A stretch of 64,000 bases of DNA from Anastatus disparis (Eukaryota; Arthropoda; Insecta; Hymenoptera; Eupelmidae). Each line of letters begins with the position of its first letter. Positions within the stretch are counted from its first letter, which is position 1. The notes beneath the pieces were generated by a model. It saw only the letters and a list, made by a program, of their open reading frames with translations. It was not told where the DNA came from and made no database searches. The position numbers and the translations under genes were made by a program. Of this stretch, positions 47,131 through 56,916 are shown piece by piece. Where the stretch lies: positions 3,256,501 to 3,320,500 of the forward strand of contig JAFFSR010000353.1 in assembly GCA_017163975.1 (NCBI GenBank), given 5' to 3'.

Positions 47131-47589
47131 GAGCATGCGAACTGCCATCTACGCGAGCATATAAAACATTGATACAAATATGACAGGCGTGAGAAGCTCT
47201 ATTAGTATTGGATTACCTTACACTAAAAAAGATGGTATAGAGAGTAACTAAAGCATGAACGGCATTCACTGATTACTTGCGTGGTATACTTCGATGACTC
47301 CCCACTCTCATATCCTTTATTTGCTTAAGTCGCCTCCTCTTTTGGGTGGCGATGCGAGCAAACACGGCTGGTCTATATCCAAAATCATGTCGCAAATTTC
47401 GTTAACGTATTTTCGTTGCGTGAATCTTTTTTTTCTTTTCTTTTCTTTTTTTATGAGAAAAGAGACATTATAAATATAATCTGTTAAACTTTATAACTGT
47501 CAATAATTAATTTTTAACTTAAAATTTAATTATTTTAAACAGCTGGGGGGCAGATGAGCATGTACAATTTTACGCCAGAGATGTTTCGA

Positions 47590-47668
47590 AGTAGCGTTGG
47601 TCTAGTGCGTAACGTTCGCGCTTTTCTTTTTGAGTACGCTTGTTCAACTCTCAGCTAGGGTCACCTTT
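47590..47668 (+). other. tRNA-like Pol III module (left arm)
   Basis: Reads TAGCGTTGGTCTAGTGCGTA, with an A-box-like TGGTCTAGTGC (one mismatch) at about 47,598 and a perfect B box GTTCAACTC at about 47,642, then a T run. It has the shape of a tRNA or tRNA-derived SINE head. The inverted partner is at 48,200-48,280. Confidence 0.5.
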
Positions 47669-48194
47669 TTAAAATTTTTTTTTATTAATATTTTTTATTC
47701 CTTTTTATATTTATTTAAATTGAAAATTTAATTTTTCACAAGTACGCTCGTTTTTTTCAATGAAAATTTTTAAAAAATAAATTATTCTTTATAGGTAGTA
47801 ATTACAAATATTGATAAATAAATAATAGTGATGTTTATTTAATAACAGTATAGTTTTATTTATTTATAATTTATTTTCTAAAATTTACAATAAATTACAA
47901 TAAATAAATAAAACTGAGGTATTATTATTTATGTTATAATATATATTATATATTGAAATATGTTTATAAAAACAAAATTGAACTATAGTATTGTAGACAT
48001 CACTATTATTTATTTATTATTTTAAATTAATTTCTATATGAAATAATTTATTTAAAAATATTAATAAAAAAAACGAGCATATATTAAGTAACTCTTGAAA
48101 AAACAAATTTTAAAATTAATAAAAAAAAAAAAAATAAAAAAAATATAAATAAAAAAAAGTAATAAAAACTATTGAAATAATAAAAAAAAAGTTA

Positions 48195-48280
48195 AAAAAA
48201 AGTGGTTCTAATCAAGAGTTGAACTCGCGTACTCAAAAGGAAAAGCACGAACGTTACGCACTAGACCAACGCTACTTCAA
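48195..48280 (-). other. tRNA-like Pol III module (right arm)
   Basis: Minus-strand partner of 47,590-47,668. It has the same A-box-like word, B box GTTCAACTC (about 48,217-48,225), and ends in a long T run (A run on the plus strand, 48,194-48,201), a possible Pol III terminator. The two modules converge across the loop of the palindrome. Confidence 0.5.
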
Positions 48281-48996
48281 AATAATTTGGCGTAAAATCG
48301 TACATGCTCATCTGCCCTGAGCGGTTTAAAATTTAATTAAATTTTAACTTAAAAATTAATTACACAGGCCCACGAAATGAAAAAAAATGTCTGAACTTTT
48401 GACCGGACATACATATTCCCATGTATTTTTCGACGCTGAATCTGAATCTGTAATAAAAATATAGGGTTTTCCTACCTTTTCTCAGAGTTTTATTGAAAAA
48501 ACCTCATTTTTTACGGTTTTTTTGCGGTTTTTCGAGTCTAGAAAAAACAAATCATGAGATACGGTTAATTGGACTTTAAAATCGAATTCTACGGGAAAAA
48601 ATACACGGGAAACCATACCTTCAAATTTTTTTAACGCGATTCTAGTCCTCTGTATGGGGCTGAAAAGATGAGGAAATCGGTAAAAGTCGAAATTTTGCCT
48701 AAAATGGATTTAAACAATATTAAAATTTAATCATGCGTCTTTTGAAGAGTCGATAAACATTGGAAATACTATCCTGGGGTTTTTCAGATTGCTGATCATG
48801 AATTTGAAGTCAGATTGTGTAAAAACTACTTCTAGAGGGCGGTGACAAGAACTGTATATGGTAAATTTATCGATTTTTTAAAAATTTTACGTCTGAAATA
48901 CTAATTTTAGAGTCTTTCATGGCATTGACTGTAAATTCAAGATATTAACTTAGCCTATTGTGTACGTTAAACTTAACATTTTGTCTATGTTTGTCT

Positions 48997-49016
48997 CTCT
49001 CTCTCTCTCTCTCTCT
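48997..49016. repeat. (CT)n microsatellite
   Basis: Simple dinucleotide run just outside the left transposase stop codon, mirrored as (AG)n at about 52,744-52,763 in the other arm of copy 4. Confidence 0.9.
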
Positions 49017-49029
49017 TCCGATGTTTTTT

Positions 49030-50883
49030 TTAAATTGGCTTACGCTTACGTACACGTTTCTCTTCGAATGACCGATGTAGTGGATTTCTGACACGTTTTT
49101 GTCCTTTTTTCGCAGCTGTTTCTCTTTTTATCATCCAGCAGTAATCTGCTAACATGTTGATACCCCAGTTTCCTTGAAATCTACGTTCAAACTCCTTTAA
49201 ATCTTGGTGAAATCGTTCACCATGCTCTTCACTAAAGTCTCCGTTATTTTCAGGAAACTGATCAACGTGTGAATCAAGAAAATGAAGTTGTAAGTTCATT
49301 AGACAACCCAATTTTTCAAAATTACGTACCATTCTTTTCACAATAGCTTTATAATTCGTGTCTTTGGCATTACCCAAAAATTTCGTCGATACCTCTTTAA
49401 AACTTATCAATGCTGCCTTTTCAACATCAGTCATGCTTTGTTCAAAGTTTTCGTCTCTAAATAAAGTTCGGATTTCAGGACCATCAAAAATACCTTCATT
49501 TAATTTAGCATCAGATTTATGGGGAAATACTTTGCTTATATATTGGAAGCATTGACCGCCCTTGTCCAAAGCTTTAACTAATTGCTTTATCAATCCAAGC
49601 TTTATATGCAGAGGCGGTATCAAAATTTTCGAAGGATTAACGAGTGGATCTTTTATAACATTCTGTTTTCCAGGTTCAAACGATTCTCTTGATGGCCAAA
49701 TTTTCTTTTTATAGTGTTTTTCTCTATCTCTGCTATCAAACATGCATAAATAACATGGGTACTTCGTAAATCCAGATTGTTGTCCAAGTATCATAGATAA
49801 AATCTTTAAATCGCCACATATTTGCCATTTATGTTCTCTATATTTTATTTTCGTTAAAAGTAGTTCAAGATTGGAATACTCTTCTTTAAGTACTGTTGAA
49901 TGTGCTAATGGTATAGGAGCATATTTATTTGTGATATTGAGGAGTACTGCTTTAAGGCTGCGCTTTGATGAATCAATGAATAGTCGCCAATTTTCAGGTT
50001 TGTATATGTTGGGTTTCAATTCATCAATAAGACCTTTCACGTCCGTGCAATAAACCATATTAGAATCATTCTTGAAATAATTTCTAAAGCGCTCTTCTCG
50101 ATTACGATATGCACATACTTTAGTACCCTTTGTCAACATATTTCGTCTCTTAAACTCTGAAGCCATAAACTCTGATTGTTCCTTAGATAAACCACTCTTT
50201 CTAAATAAATCGTTCAGACTTTTTTGATCAAACTTTTCAACAGTTCGTTCTTCACCCTTAGGAATATACTCTTCATCACTATCCAGAGAATGTTCTTCAG
50301 GTGAACTTAGATCTTCTTCATTTGATGAGCTTCCGTCTGCGGCAATCAGATTTTCAGTTGTTTCATCTGTCGAGTTTTCATCTACATTTAGATTCCCTAA
50401 GCCTGTTGTAAAACTATCTCTCGAATCTTTATTTTTAAAAATATCTATAAAATTCTTGGATGGAAATTCTATACAAGAAGTATTAGGATATACTATTCCT
50501 TTTTTCTGTATCTTGACTAAACCTTGTATCTTTGTTAAACAAAAATAGCAATCATTTTCATCTTTTGGTTCCTTCCACTTTGTAGGTATAGTAAATTTTA
50601 ATTTGGATCTAGCCTGACTGGTGTTGTATCGATTCATCATGGCATAACATGAAGCACATATATAATGAGGAACCCAAATTTTATCCTGTTGAGAAATCTC
50701 AATATCAAAACATTTTTGATAGATAAAATTAATATTATCTGTGATTTTTCTTTTGTTTCGTTGTACAATATATTCTGAACATACATAACAGAAATTATCT
50801 TGAGATCCATTACACGTATGGTTAAAACTGTTATTGGATGTACCAGCGCAGTTTAAAAAAGGTTGAAAATTTGAATTAGCCAT
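49030..50883 (-). CDS. CMC/Chapaev-like transposase, full-length open frame
   Basis: A 617-aa intact frame. The N-terminus is a Cys-rich DNA-binding-like domain (C32/C35 in FCYVC, C76/C79 in ICASC, C112/C115 in CYFC). An acidic Ser/Asp/Glu linker follows (165-212), then conserved helices (FDQKSLNDLFRKSGLSKEQS). The catalytic-type core has candidate acidic residues D304 (LFIDSS), D358 (ICGDLK) and an acidic group at 552-561 (SEEHGERFHQD), a zinc-like CYLC (377-380) followed by FDSRD, and PPLHIKLG with H427. The C-terminus is basic (KRVRKRKPI). Which acids form the catalytic triad is inferred. The start at 50,883 is the first Met, follows the GC-richer 5' UTR shared with copy 2, and gives the same N-terminal pattern as copy 2. 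No stops or shifts: it could be functional. I recognise the family as widespread in animal genomes; the Chapaev label comes from the ends and TSD. Confidence 0.88.
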   Translation of the reverse strand: MANSNFQPFLNCAGTSNNSFNHTCNGSQDNFCYVCSEYIVQRNKRKITDNINFIYQKCFDIEISQQDKIWVPHYICASCYAMMNRYNTSQARSKLKFTIPTKWKEPKDENDCYFCLTKIQGLVKIQKKGIVYPNTSCIEFPSKNFIDIFKNKDSRDSFTTGLGNLNVDENSTDETTENLIAADGSSSNEEDLSSPEEHSLDSDEEYIPKGEERTVEKFDQKSLNDLFRKSGLSKEQSEFMASEFKRRNMLTKGTKVCAYRNREERFRNYFKNDSNMVYCTDVKGLIDELKPNIYKPENWRLFIDSSKRSLKAVLLNITNKYAPIPLAHSTVLKEEYSNLELLLTKIKYREHKWQICGDLKILSMILGQQSGFTKYPCYLCMFDSRDREKHYKKKIWPSRESFEPGKQNVIKDPLVNPSKILIPPLHIKLGLIKQLVKALDKGGQCFQYISKVFPHKSDAKLNEGIFDGPEIRTLFRDENFEQSMTDVEKAALISFKEVSTKFLGNAKDTNYKAIVKRMVRNFEKLGCLMNLQLHFLDSHVDQFPENNGDFSEEHGERFHQDLKEFERRFQGNWGINMLADYCWMIKRETAAKKGQKRVRNPLHRSFEEKRVRKRKPI

Positions 50884-51334
50884 ATTGTTGAATTAAACCC
50901 CACACACTAGGAATCCTGTTCCGATCGCAGGTGAGTCCGCCGTCCTAGGGGTGATAACTCTCATACCTCCCCAGGCCTAAGTATGAGAGCTTTTCGACTT
51001 TGACGAGGACAATGTCAACTCGTCGTCGGACACACTACGGCATCATTCTCACATCCTAGTGCTCCCCTGCAGGACAGCGCGCCTTCGCTGGGTTCGTTAC
51101 TGCAAAGTATTGAGTACACCGAATCATTCTACACATCCCATTTTCAGGGCAGTTGTCATCGTGACCAATACTTTGCAGCAGCAGGTTTTTTTTAGGTACC
51201 CTTATAGAGTACTGATATATATATATATATATATATATAGCTTTGGAAAAAGATCATAAGTCCCATTCGTTTATAAACAATGCTTTAAGATCAATGACAG
51301 TGTACAACAGTGATTAACTGAACGGAGCTTTAAA
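50884..51334. other. Centre of copy 4: transposase 5' UTR and AT microsatellite
   Basis: 50,884-51,200 matches the 5' leader of copy 2 (41,700-41,940), including TCCTGCAGGGGAGCAC on the minus-strand sense of the left gene and GGAATCCT...GGAACAGGATTCC-type text. An (AT)n run sits at 51,217-51,239. The next 100 bp up to the right gene has no counterpart that I can find. There is no CACAGGCCC end here. Confidence 0.6.
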
Positions 51335-52729
51335 ATGAAACCGAATTCATTTCTAAACAACAGTACCCAGTTTTACAACAGAATAAGTATAAATAAAAAA
51401 TTGACAGATCAAATTGTCTCTGACACAAACACACCAAATGAAGAAGATCTAAGTTCACCTGAAGAACATTCTCTGGATAGTGATGAAGAGTATATTCCTA
51501 AGGGTGAAGAACGAACTGTTGAAAAGTTTGATCAAAAAAGTCTGAACGATTTATTTAGAAAGAGTGGTTTATCTAAGGAACAATCAGAGTTTATGGCTTC
51601 AGAGTTTAAGAGACGAAATATGTTGACAAAGGGTACTAAAGTATGTGCATATCGTAATCGAGAAGAGCGCTTTAGAAATTATTTCAAGAATGATTCTAAT
51701 ATGGTTTATTGCACGGACGTGAAAGGTCTTATTGATGAATTGAAACCCAACATATACAAACCTGAAAATTGGCGACTATTCATTGATTCATCAAAGCGCA
51801 GCCTTAAAGCAGTACTCCTCAATATCACAAATAAATATGCTCCTATACCATTAGCACATTCAACAGTACTTAAAGAAGAGTATTCCAATCTTGAACTACT
51901 TTTAACGAAAATAAAATATAGAGAACATAAATGGCAAATATGTGGCGATTTAAAGATTTTATCTATGATACTTGGACAACAATCTGGATTTACGAAGTAC
52001 CCATGTTATTTATGCATGTTTGATAGCAGAGATAGAGAAAAACACTATAAAAAGAAAATTTGGCCATCAAGAGAATCGTTTGAACCTGGAAAACAGAATG
52101 TTATAAAAGATCCACTCGTTAATCCTTCGAAAATTTTGATACCGCCTCTGCATATAAAGCTTGGATTGATAAAGCAATTAGTTAAAGCTTTGGACAAGGG
52201 CGGTCAATGCTTCCAATATATAAGCAAAGTATTTCCCCATAAATCTGATGCTAAATTAAATGAAGGTATTTTTGATGGTCCTGAAATCCGAACTTTATTT
52301 AGAGACGAAAACTTTGAACAAAGCATGACTGATGTTGAAAAGGCAGCATGGTTAAGTTTTAAAGAGGTATCGACGAAATTTTTGGGTAATGCCAAAGACA
52401 CGAATTATAAAGCTATTGTGAAAAGAATGGTACGTAATTTTGAAAAATTGGGTTGTCTAATGAACTTAAAACTTCATTTTCTTGATTCACACGTTGATCA
52501 GTTTCCTGAAAATAACGGAGACTTTAGTGAAGAGCATGGTGAACGATTTCACCAAGATTTAAAGGAGTTTGAACGTAGATTTCAAGGAAACTGGGGTATC
52601 AACATGTTAGCAGATTACTGCTGGATGATAAAAAGAGAAACAGCTGCGAAAAAAGGACAAAAACGTGTCAGAAATCCACTACATCGGTCATTCGAAGAGA
52701 AACGTGTACGTAAGCGTAAGCCAATTTAA
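51335..52729 (+). CDS. CMC/Chapaev-like transposase, N-terminally truncated second copy
   Basis: A 464-aa open frame. Residues 35-464 match residues 188-617 of the left gene almost exactly (differences seen: WLS against LIS near the middle, and K against Q in NLKLHF). The first 34 residues (MKPNSFLNNSTQFYNRISIN and on) are unrelated, read from the unpaired centre, so the start is only the first Met available. All core motifs are present (D in LFIDSS, GDLK, CYLC, EEHGERFHQD); the Cys-rich DNA-binding N-terminus is missing. If expressed, it could act as a defective or regulatory protein. That is speculation. Confidence 0.75.
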   Translation: MKPNSFLNNSTQFYNRISINKKLTDQIVSDTNTPNEEDLSSPEEHSLDSDEEYIPKGEERTVEKFDQKSLNDLFRKSGLSKEQSEFMASEFKRRNMLTKGTKVCAYRNREERFRNYFKNDSNMVYCTDVKGLIDELKPNIYKPENWRLFIDSSKRSLKAVLLNITNKYAPIPLAHSTVLKEEYSNLELLLTKIKYREHKWQICGDLKILSMILGQQSGFTKYPCYLCMFDSRDREKHYKKKIWPSRESFEPGKQNVIKDPLVNPSKILIPPLHIKLGLIKQLVKALDKGGQCFQYISKVFPHKSDAKLNEGIFDGPEIRTLFRDENFEQSMTDVEKAAWLSFKEVSTKFLGNAKDTNYKAIVKRMVRNFEKLGCLMNLKLHFLDSHVDQFPENNGDFSEEHGERFHQDLKEFERRFQGNWGINMLADYCWMIKRETAAKKGQKRVRNPLHRSFEEKRVRKRKPI

Positions 52730-54059
52730 AAAAAACATCGGAAGAGAGAGAGAGAGAGAGAGAGACAAACATAGACAAAATGTTAAGTTTAACGTACACA
52801 ATAGGCTAAGTTAATATCTTGAATTTACAGTCAATGCCATGAAAGACTCTAAAATTAGTATTTCAGACGTAAAATTTTTAAAAAATCGATAAATTTACCA
52901 TATACAGTTCTTGTCACCGCCCTCTAGAAGTAGTTTTTACACAATCTGACTTCAAATTCATGATCAGCAATCTGAAAAACCCCCAGGATAGTATTTCCAA
53001 TGTTTATCGACTCTTCAAAAGACGCATGATTAAATTTTAATATTGTTTAAATCCATTTTAGGCAAAATTTCGACTTTTACCGATTTCCTCATCTTTTCAG
53101 CCCCATACAGAGGACTAGAATCGCGTTAAAAAAATTTGAAGGTATGGTTTCCCGTGTATTTTTTCCCGTAGAATTCGATTTTGAAGTCCAATTAACCGTA
53201 TCTCATGATTTGTTTTTTCTAGACTCGAAAAACCGCAAAAAAACCGTAAAAAATGAGGTTTTTTCAATAAAACTCTGAGAAAAGGTAGAAAAACCCTATA
53301 TTTTTATTACAGATTCAGATTCAGCGTCGAAAAATACATGGGAATATGTATGTCCGGTCAAAAGTTCAGACATTTTTTTTCATTTTGTGGGCCTGTGTTA
53401 TTGATAGTTTTAAAGTGTAACTGATTATATTTATAACGTATCTCTCTTCATAAAAAAAGAAAAGAAATAGTACATCATTAAACGGGTTTGTAAAGACTTT
53501 ATTTAAGAAAAGAGAAGTTCACAGCCTGAGCCGGAGGCGAGCGCTGTAACGAGTTTCGTAAAAAAGTCTTTACACACCAGTTTCATAACATACTTTATAC
53601 CACGAGGACCGAATAATCATATTAATGTTATGATTTTGAGGTTAGAGTGGAATAAAGAAATAAAAGATTCACGCTACGAAAATACGTTAGCAAAATTTGC
53701 GACATGATTTTGGATATAGACCAGCTGTGTTTGCTTGCGTTGCCACCCAAAAGAGGAGGCGACTTGAGCAATAGAAGAATGTCATAGTTAGCAGTAAAGA
53801 AAGAATAGTGAACAAGCCACGTTTACTCCCTTCACGTCCCATGAGAGGATACAGCGCCAGCTATCGAAGGTTATTAGAGTGGGGAGTTACTAAAGCATGT
53901 AAACAAACAGTTTTTGGATAGCATAAACCTCGTAAGAGTAGCTGGCGCTATTATGAAATTATTAGGATATTACTTACTAACTTTGGATACGTAAACTAAA
54001 TGCTCTATTGGCATGAATTTTCTCTCAGTGTAGGTTTAGAGAAGACCGACTGTTAGACC

Positions 54060-54368
54060 CGGTGACACATATTAATTTCGTATGAGGAGTTACAAAATAG
54101 TTGTAAAAAGTATTTAAGATATGGTTTTTAACGTATTTTTTTCTGTAAAATTCAATTCTGAAGTCAGAATGAATTTATTTCCGTTTCTTTTATTTTATGA
54201 TTTTGAAAAACTCTCAAAAAACCTCAAAAAATGGTGTTTTCTCTCATCATCCTCAAAATCTCTTGCAGAAGACTATTTTTTTATAGCAGATTTAGATTCA
54301 GCATCTAAAAATACGCAAGAAAAAGTATGTCTGGTCAAAAGTAGACATCTTTTTTTTATGGGCCTGTG
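54060..54368 (+). mobile_element. 3' end of CMC/Chapaev-like copy 3
   Basis: Diverged copy of the last 260 bp of copy 4 (GGTATGG...TTTCTTTTATTTTATGATTT region), ending TATGGGCCTGTG at 54,368 and followed by TAA. It is separated from its own gene (44,270-45,345) by the gypsy fragment, foldback element and copy 4. Confidence 0.75.
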
Positions 54369-54371
54369 TAA

Positions 54372-55369
54372 TTTAAATCAGCATATCATAGACATTCGTA
54401 TAAATTAATATCAAATCAATTCATTTTCATTGTCAGTGATGTATAACTAAACTTATGTCTCTTTGTATCTCACTAGGAGAGGCAGAGATTTTGATGAAAC
54501 CGCACAGACCTTTTCTTTTTCATACTAAATGAAAGTTTTTAGACCCTAAAGCTTAATAGTTTTATATATATTGATGTTCCATATTTTTTGAGCTAGTACA
54601 AGTCGAAAACCCCATAAAACATATTTATCACTTCTACGTTAATCTTCAAAATTATTTTCAATTTAATTACAATAAATGTATACTAAAAATATGGAAAAGC
54701 ATTTTCTTAAACAATTATAAAATTTTCCTAAATTATCATTGATACGATAATCTGATAAATAGACACATAAAGCCTATTCATTTATTTTTAGGTTTTATTC
54801 CACTTCACAGTAATACAACTTTTGATAATCCTGAAAGAAAGTGATCAATTCTATGAAAAAAAGTAATTCAACTAATTTTAATACAACTTATGTAGTATCA
54901 TTTTGCAAATTATTTTGCAATAATTTCAAGTTTAAAACTAAAGTAATTTAGCTAAAAATCACATTGTTTATTATTTTCAATTACATTTTAATTTTATTTA
55001 AGGGATCAATCAGGATTTTCACTCTAAAATCCTTAGGCTATATTTATACATATATTATTAACTTCGATGAATTTTGTGAACATGGGATTATAGTTTGAAA
55101 CCTTGAAAAATGGTATTTATATGTAATTTTAGTTCAGCGTATGTGTACATTAGCACTTTTGAATTACTTTTTCCTTAAAATTTAGAATATTTTGAACGAA
55201 AAAGTTCATCAGTAATATATTCTTAAAACGCAACCCAACTGAGTAATTTAAGCCTAAAATTAGTCAAAAATGTCAAAAATATGTCCATAATATGGAAATG
55301 AACTATCTTACCAATTTTTAGCGTAAAAAATTTGTTGTTCTTCGTTTTGACAGAAAACTGCTCATATAT

Positions 55370-55411
<42 letters not shown>

Positions 55412-56400
55412 GATTCAGGTGCCGAAAATTCAAATCCTTTGATATTTAAAAAAGAACAAAACACTTTATTAATATACATAAATATAGGTGAAAGAAACTA
55501 GTTACAATTAATCTAATAATATGAAATCGGGCGAGACAATCTAAACTATAATGTTACAAATCGGTTTTACCAGGTACAGCAGGTGACGCACATTAGGATG
55601 AAATAAATCGAAATGCGCGCATCTCTATTTTTGTATTTTCTTGTTAAATATGATCATTAGGCAACTTTGGAATTTAGGTTAGGTTTTATCTTATAGTGTA
55701 CAAATCATGCTTTTAATACATGAAATTTTTTTGATTTTTTAATTTTCCACTATTTTTTTATACCTACAGAGTAGTATATGGGGGAATATAGGTAAAAATG
55801 GCGGCCATGAAATTCAGGGGGAATATAGGGAAAAGATTGTTGGCGCCTAAGCTCGAGCGTATACGAGGAAAAGCGAAACAACCCGAAGTGGAGGGGGACG
55901 CCGTAAGAAAAATTTTTTGGAGTAGCAAGGTAACGGTTATTGTAAAAGTCGGTAAGTTAGGATTCTTTGGTGAAATAAATTTTTTGTATATGAAAAAAAA
56001 AAATTTATGACTAATAAAATCGTATATTTTACAAGGATATATATTAAATATATAATGCTAGTAATTTAAAAATGGAATTCAATTTACAAATAGAAAAATT
56101 CTTTGTGATATAATTTATTAAATTAAAAGATTTTAGAAATATGAATTTTGAATCTTTTTAAATATTTAATGGAATATTTTTAGGAAAAGGATTTGGTGTT
56201 CATGGTTATATATATAAAATAACAAAATATTTTAGCAATAGAAATAAGTGTTTATTATTTTTTCACTTAGTCTAATACAAATAATTACAAATTTTTTAGA
56301 AAGTACAAAAATTTTTATAATAATGAATATATAATTTCAAGTGTAGCATGATTTTGCTTTACATGTTTGTATGCAACATTTGACATATTTTCGGCGACCA
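54372..56400. other. Noncoding; (AT)n run, possible LTR scrap
   Basis: No supported gene. (AT)n at about 55,376-55,405. From 55,409 the text TGTTGGATTCAGGTGCCGAA, followed by ACACTTTATT (complement of AATAAAGTGT), resembles a minus-strand LTR with a polyadenylation signal, but I cannot define the other end. A 70-aa plus-strand frame (55,798-56,010) is GC-richer than its surroundings and has a GGTAAGT donor-like word at about 55,952; it could be an exon but has no family match that I know. Confidence 0.4.
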
Positions 56401-56404
56401 TTAC

Positions 56405-56884
56405 CTACAAGGAATTTATTTTTATAATAATTACGTTTATGTTGAATCCACGAATACGTTTATAGAAACGTGCAGCAATATTATCATTTCTTAAGTAATC
56501 TGATGAAAATAAATTACAAAATTTGTTAAGTGAGTAGCCTCGATTCATGTAATCTAAAAACATTAAGCAAAATTGCCCACAAACTTTTGAATTTAAACTT
56601 TGTAGTTGTTTAGTGTTCCATTTATAATGAATAGAATTTTGCTGAAGACATTTTTTATGTTGTAATATTAAAGGAGGTAAACCATAACTGTCGAAAAAAA
56701 CAGCTCTTCCATACTTGTTAATAAAAACTGCTACCCAATGAGTTCCTGGTTGTGTGTGAATATCTGTATTAAACACACACGCTATCGGTCTCGTCAATAC
56801 CTTGGGAATCCTGTCTGCTGGAAATACACCGAACGATGGTATTTTTAATGAGTGAAGCGCATCCCGTATCTGCAGAGTATTCAT
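56405..56884 (-). CDS. Adenain-like cysteine protease
   Basis: 159 aa, open throughout, about the size expected for the family C5 protease of Polintons and adenoviruses, which matures capsid proteins. The active-site set is visible: His49 in GTHWVAVF, Asp65 in FFDSYG (the acidic member), Gln95 and Cys102 in KVCGQFCLMFLDYM. Last gene of the block on this strand, 32 bp downstream of the 224-aa conserved gene. The C-terminal few residues (IIIKINSL) are AT-derived and may be a drifted end. Confidence 0.85.
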   Translation of the reverse strand: MNTLQIRDALHSLKIPSFGVFPADRIPKVLTRPIACVFNTDIHTQPGTHWVAVFINKYGRAVFFDSYGLPPLILQHKKCLQQNSIHYKWNTKQLQSLNSKVCGQFCLMFLDYMNRGYSLNKFCNLFSSDYLRNDNIAARFYKRIRGFNINVIIIKINSL

Positions 56885-56916
56885 TGCGATGTTTCGCGTT
56901 TACAGGTGTGGTCGAT

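Larger units (their letters stand above)
48363..53397. mobile_element. Head-to-head palindromic CMC/Chapaev-like transposon (copy 4)
   Basis: 5,035 bp bounded by CACAGGCCCAC and GTGGGCCTGTG, with a TTA duplication (48,360-48,362 and 53,398-53,400). The left arm 48,363-50,323 and right arm 51,436-53,397 (about 1.96 kb each) are almost identical inverted copies. Each carries a 3' terminal end of the family, the 3' UTR with a (CT)n/(AG)n tract, and transposase codons from about residue 188 onward. Only the left arm's gene keeps the N-terminus and 5' UTR, which lie in the unpaired centre. So both element ends are 3' ends. The TSD suggests the composite moved as a unit. Confidence 0.85.
47100..54050. 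mobile_element. Foldback element interrupted by transposon copy 4
   Basis: Left-arm blocks return inverted on the far side of copy 4. ACTGAGAGAAAATTCATGC (47,107) matches the complement near 54,027. GACATGATTTTGGATATAGA (complement at 47,375-47,395) is at 53,701. AGATTATATTTATA-type text (47,470-47,485) is at 53,425. An inner pair, 47,507-47,770 with 48,060-48,360, completes the palindrome. Removing copy 4 (5.0 kb) leaves about 1.9 kb. The right arm has an extra stretch of about 180 bp (53,480-53,660). A few dozen bases of gypsy end are in both arms, so the palindrome may have formed from local DNA. Confidence 0.65.

Noticed and set aside
49358..50053. Plus-strand frames of 60-65 aa opposite the 617-aa gene (also 51,706-52,401 minus)
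   Set aside because: Shadows of the transposase frames; the same peptides appear in both arms of the palindrome.
55409..55660. A second solo LTR (TGTTGGATTCAGG start, AATAAAGTGT on the minus strand)
   Set aside because: Only one plausible end found and no target duplication, so left as a note in the noncoding entry.
55798..56010. A possible first exon of a host gene (70-aa frame, GGTAAGT donor-like word)
   Set aside because: No family recognised, no second exon or acceptor found; too weak to call.
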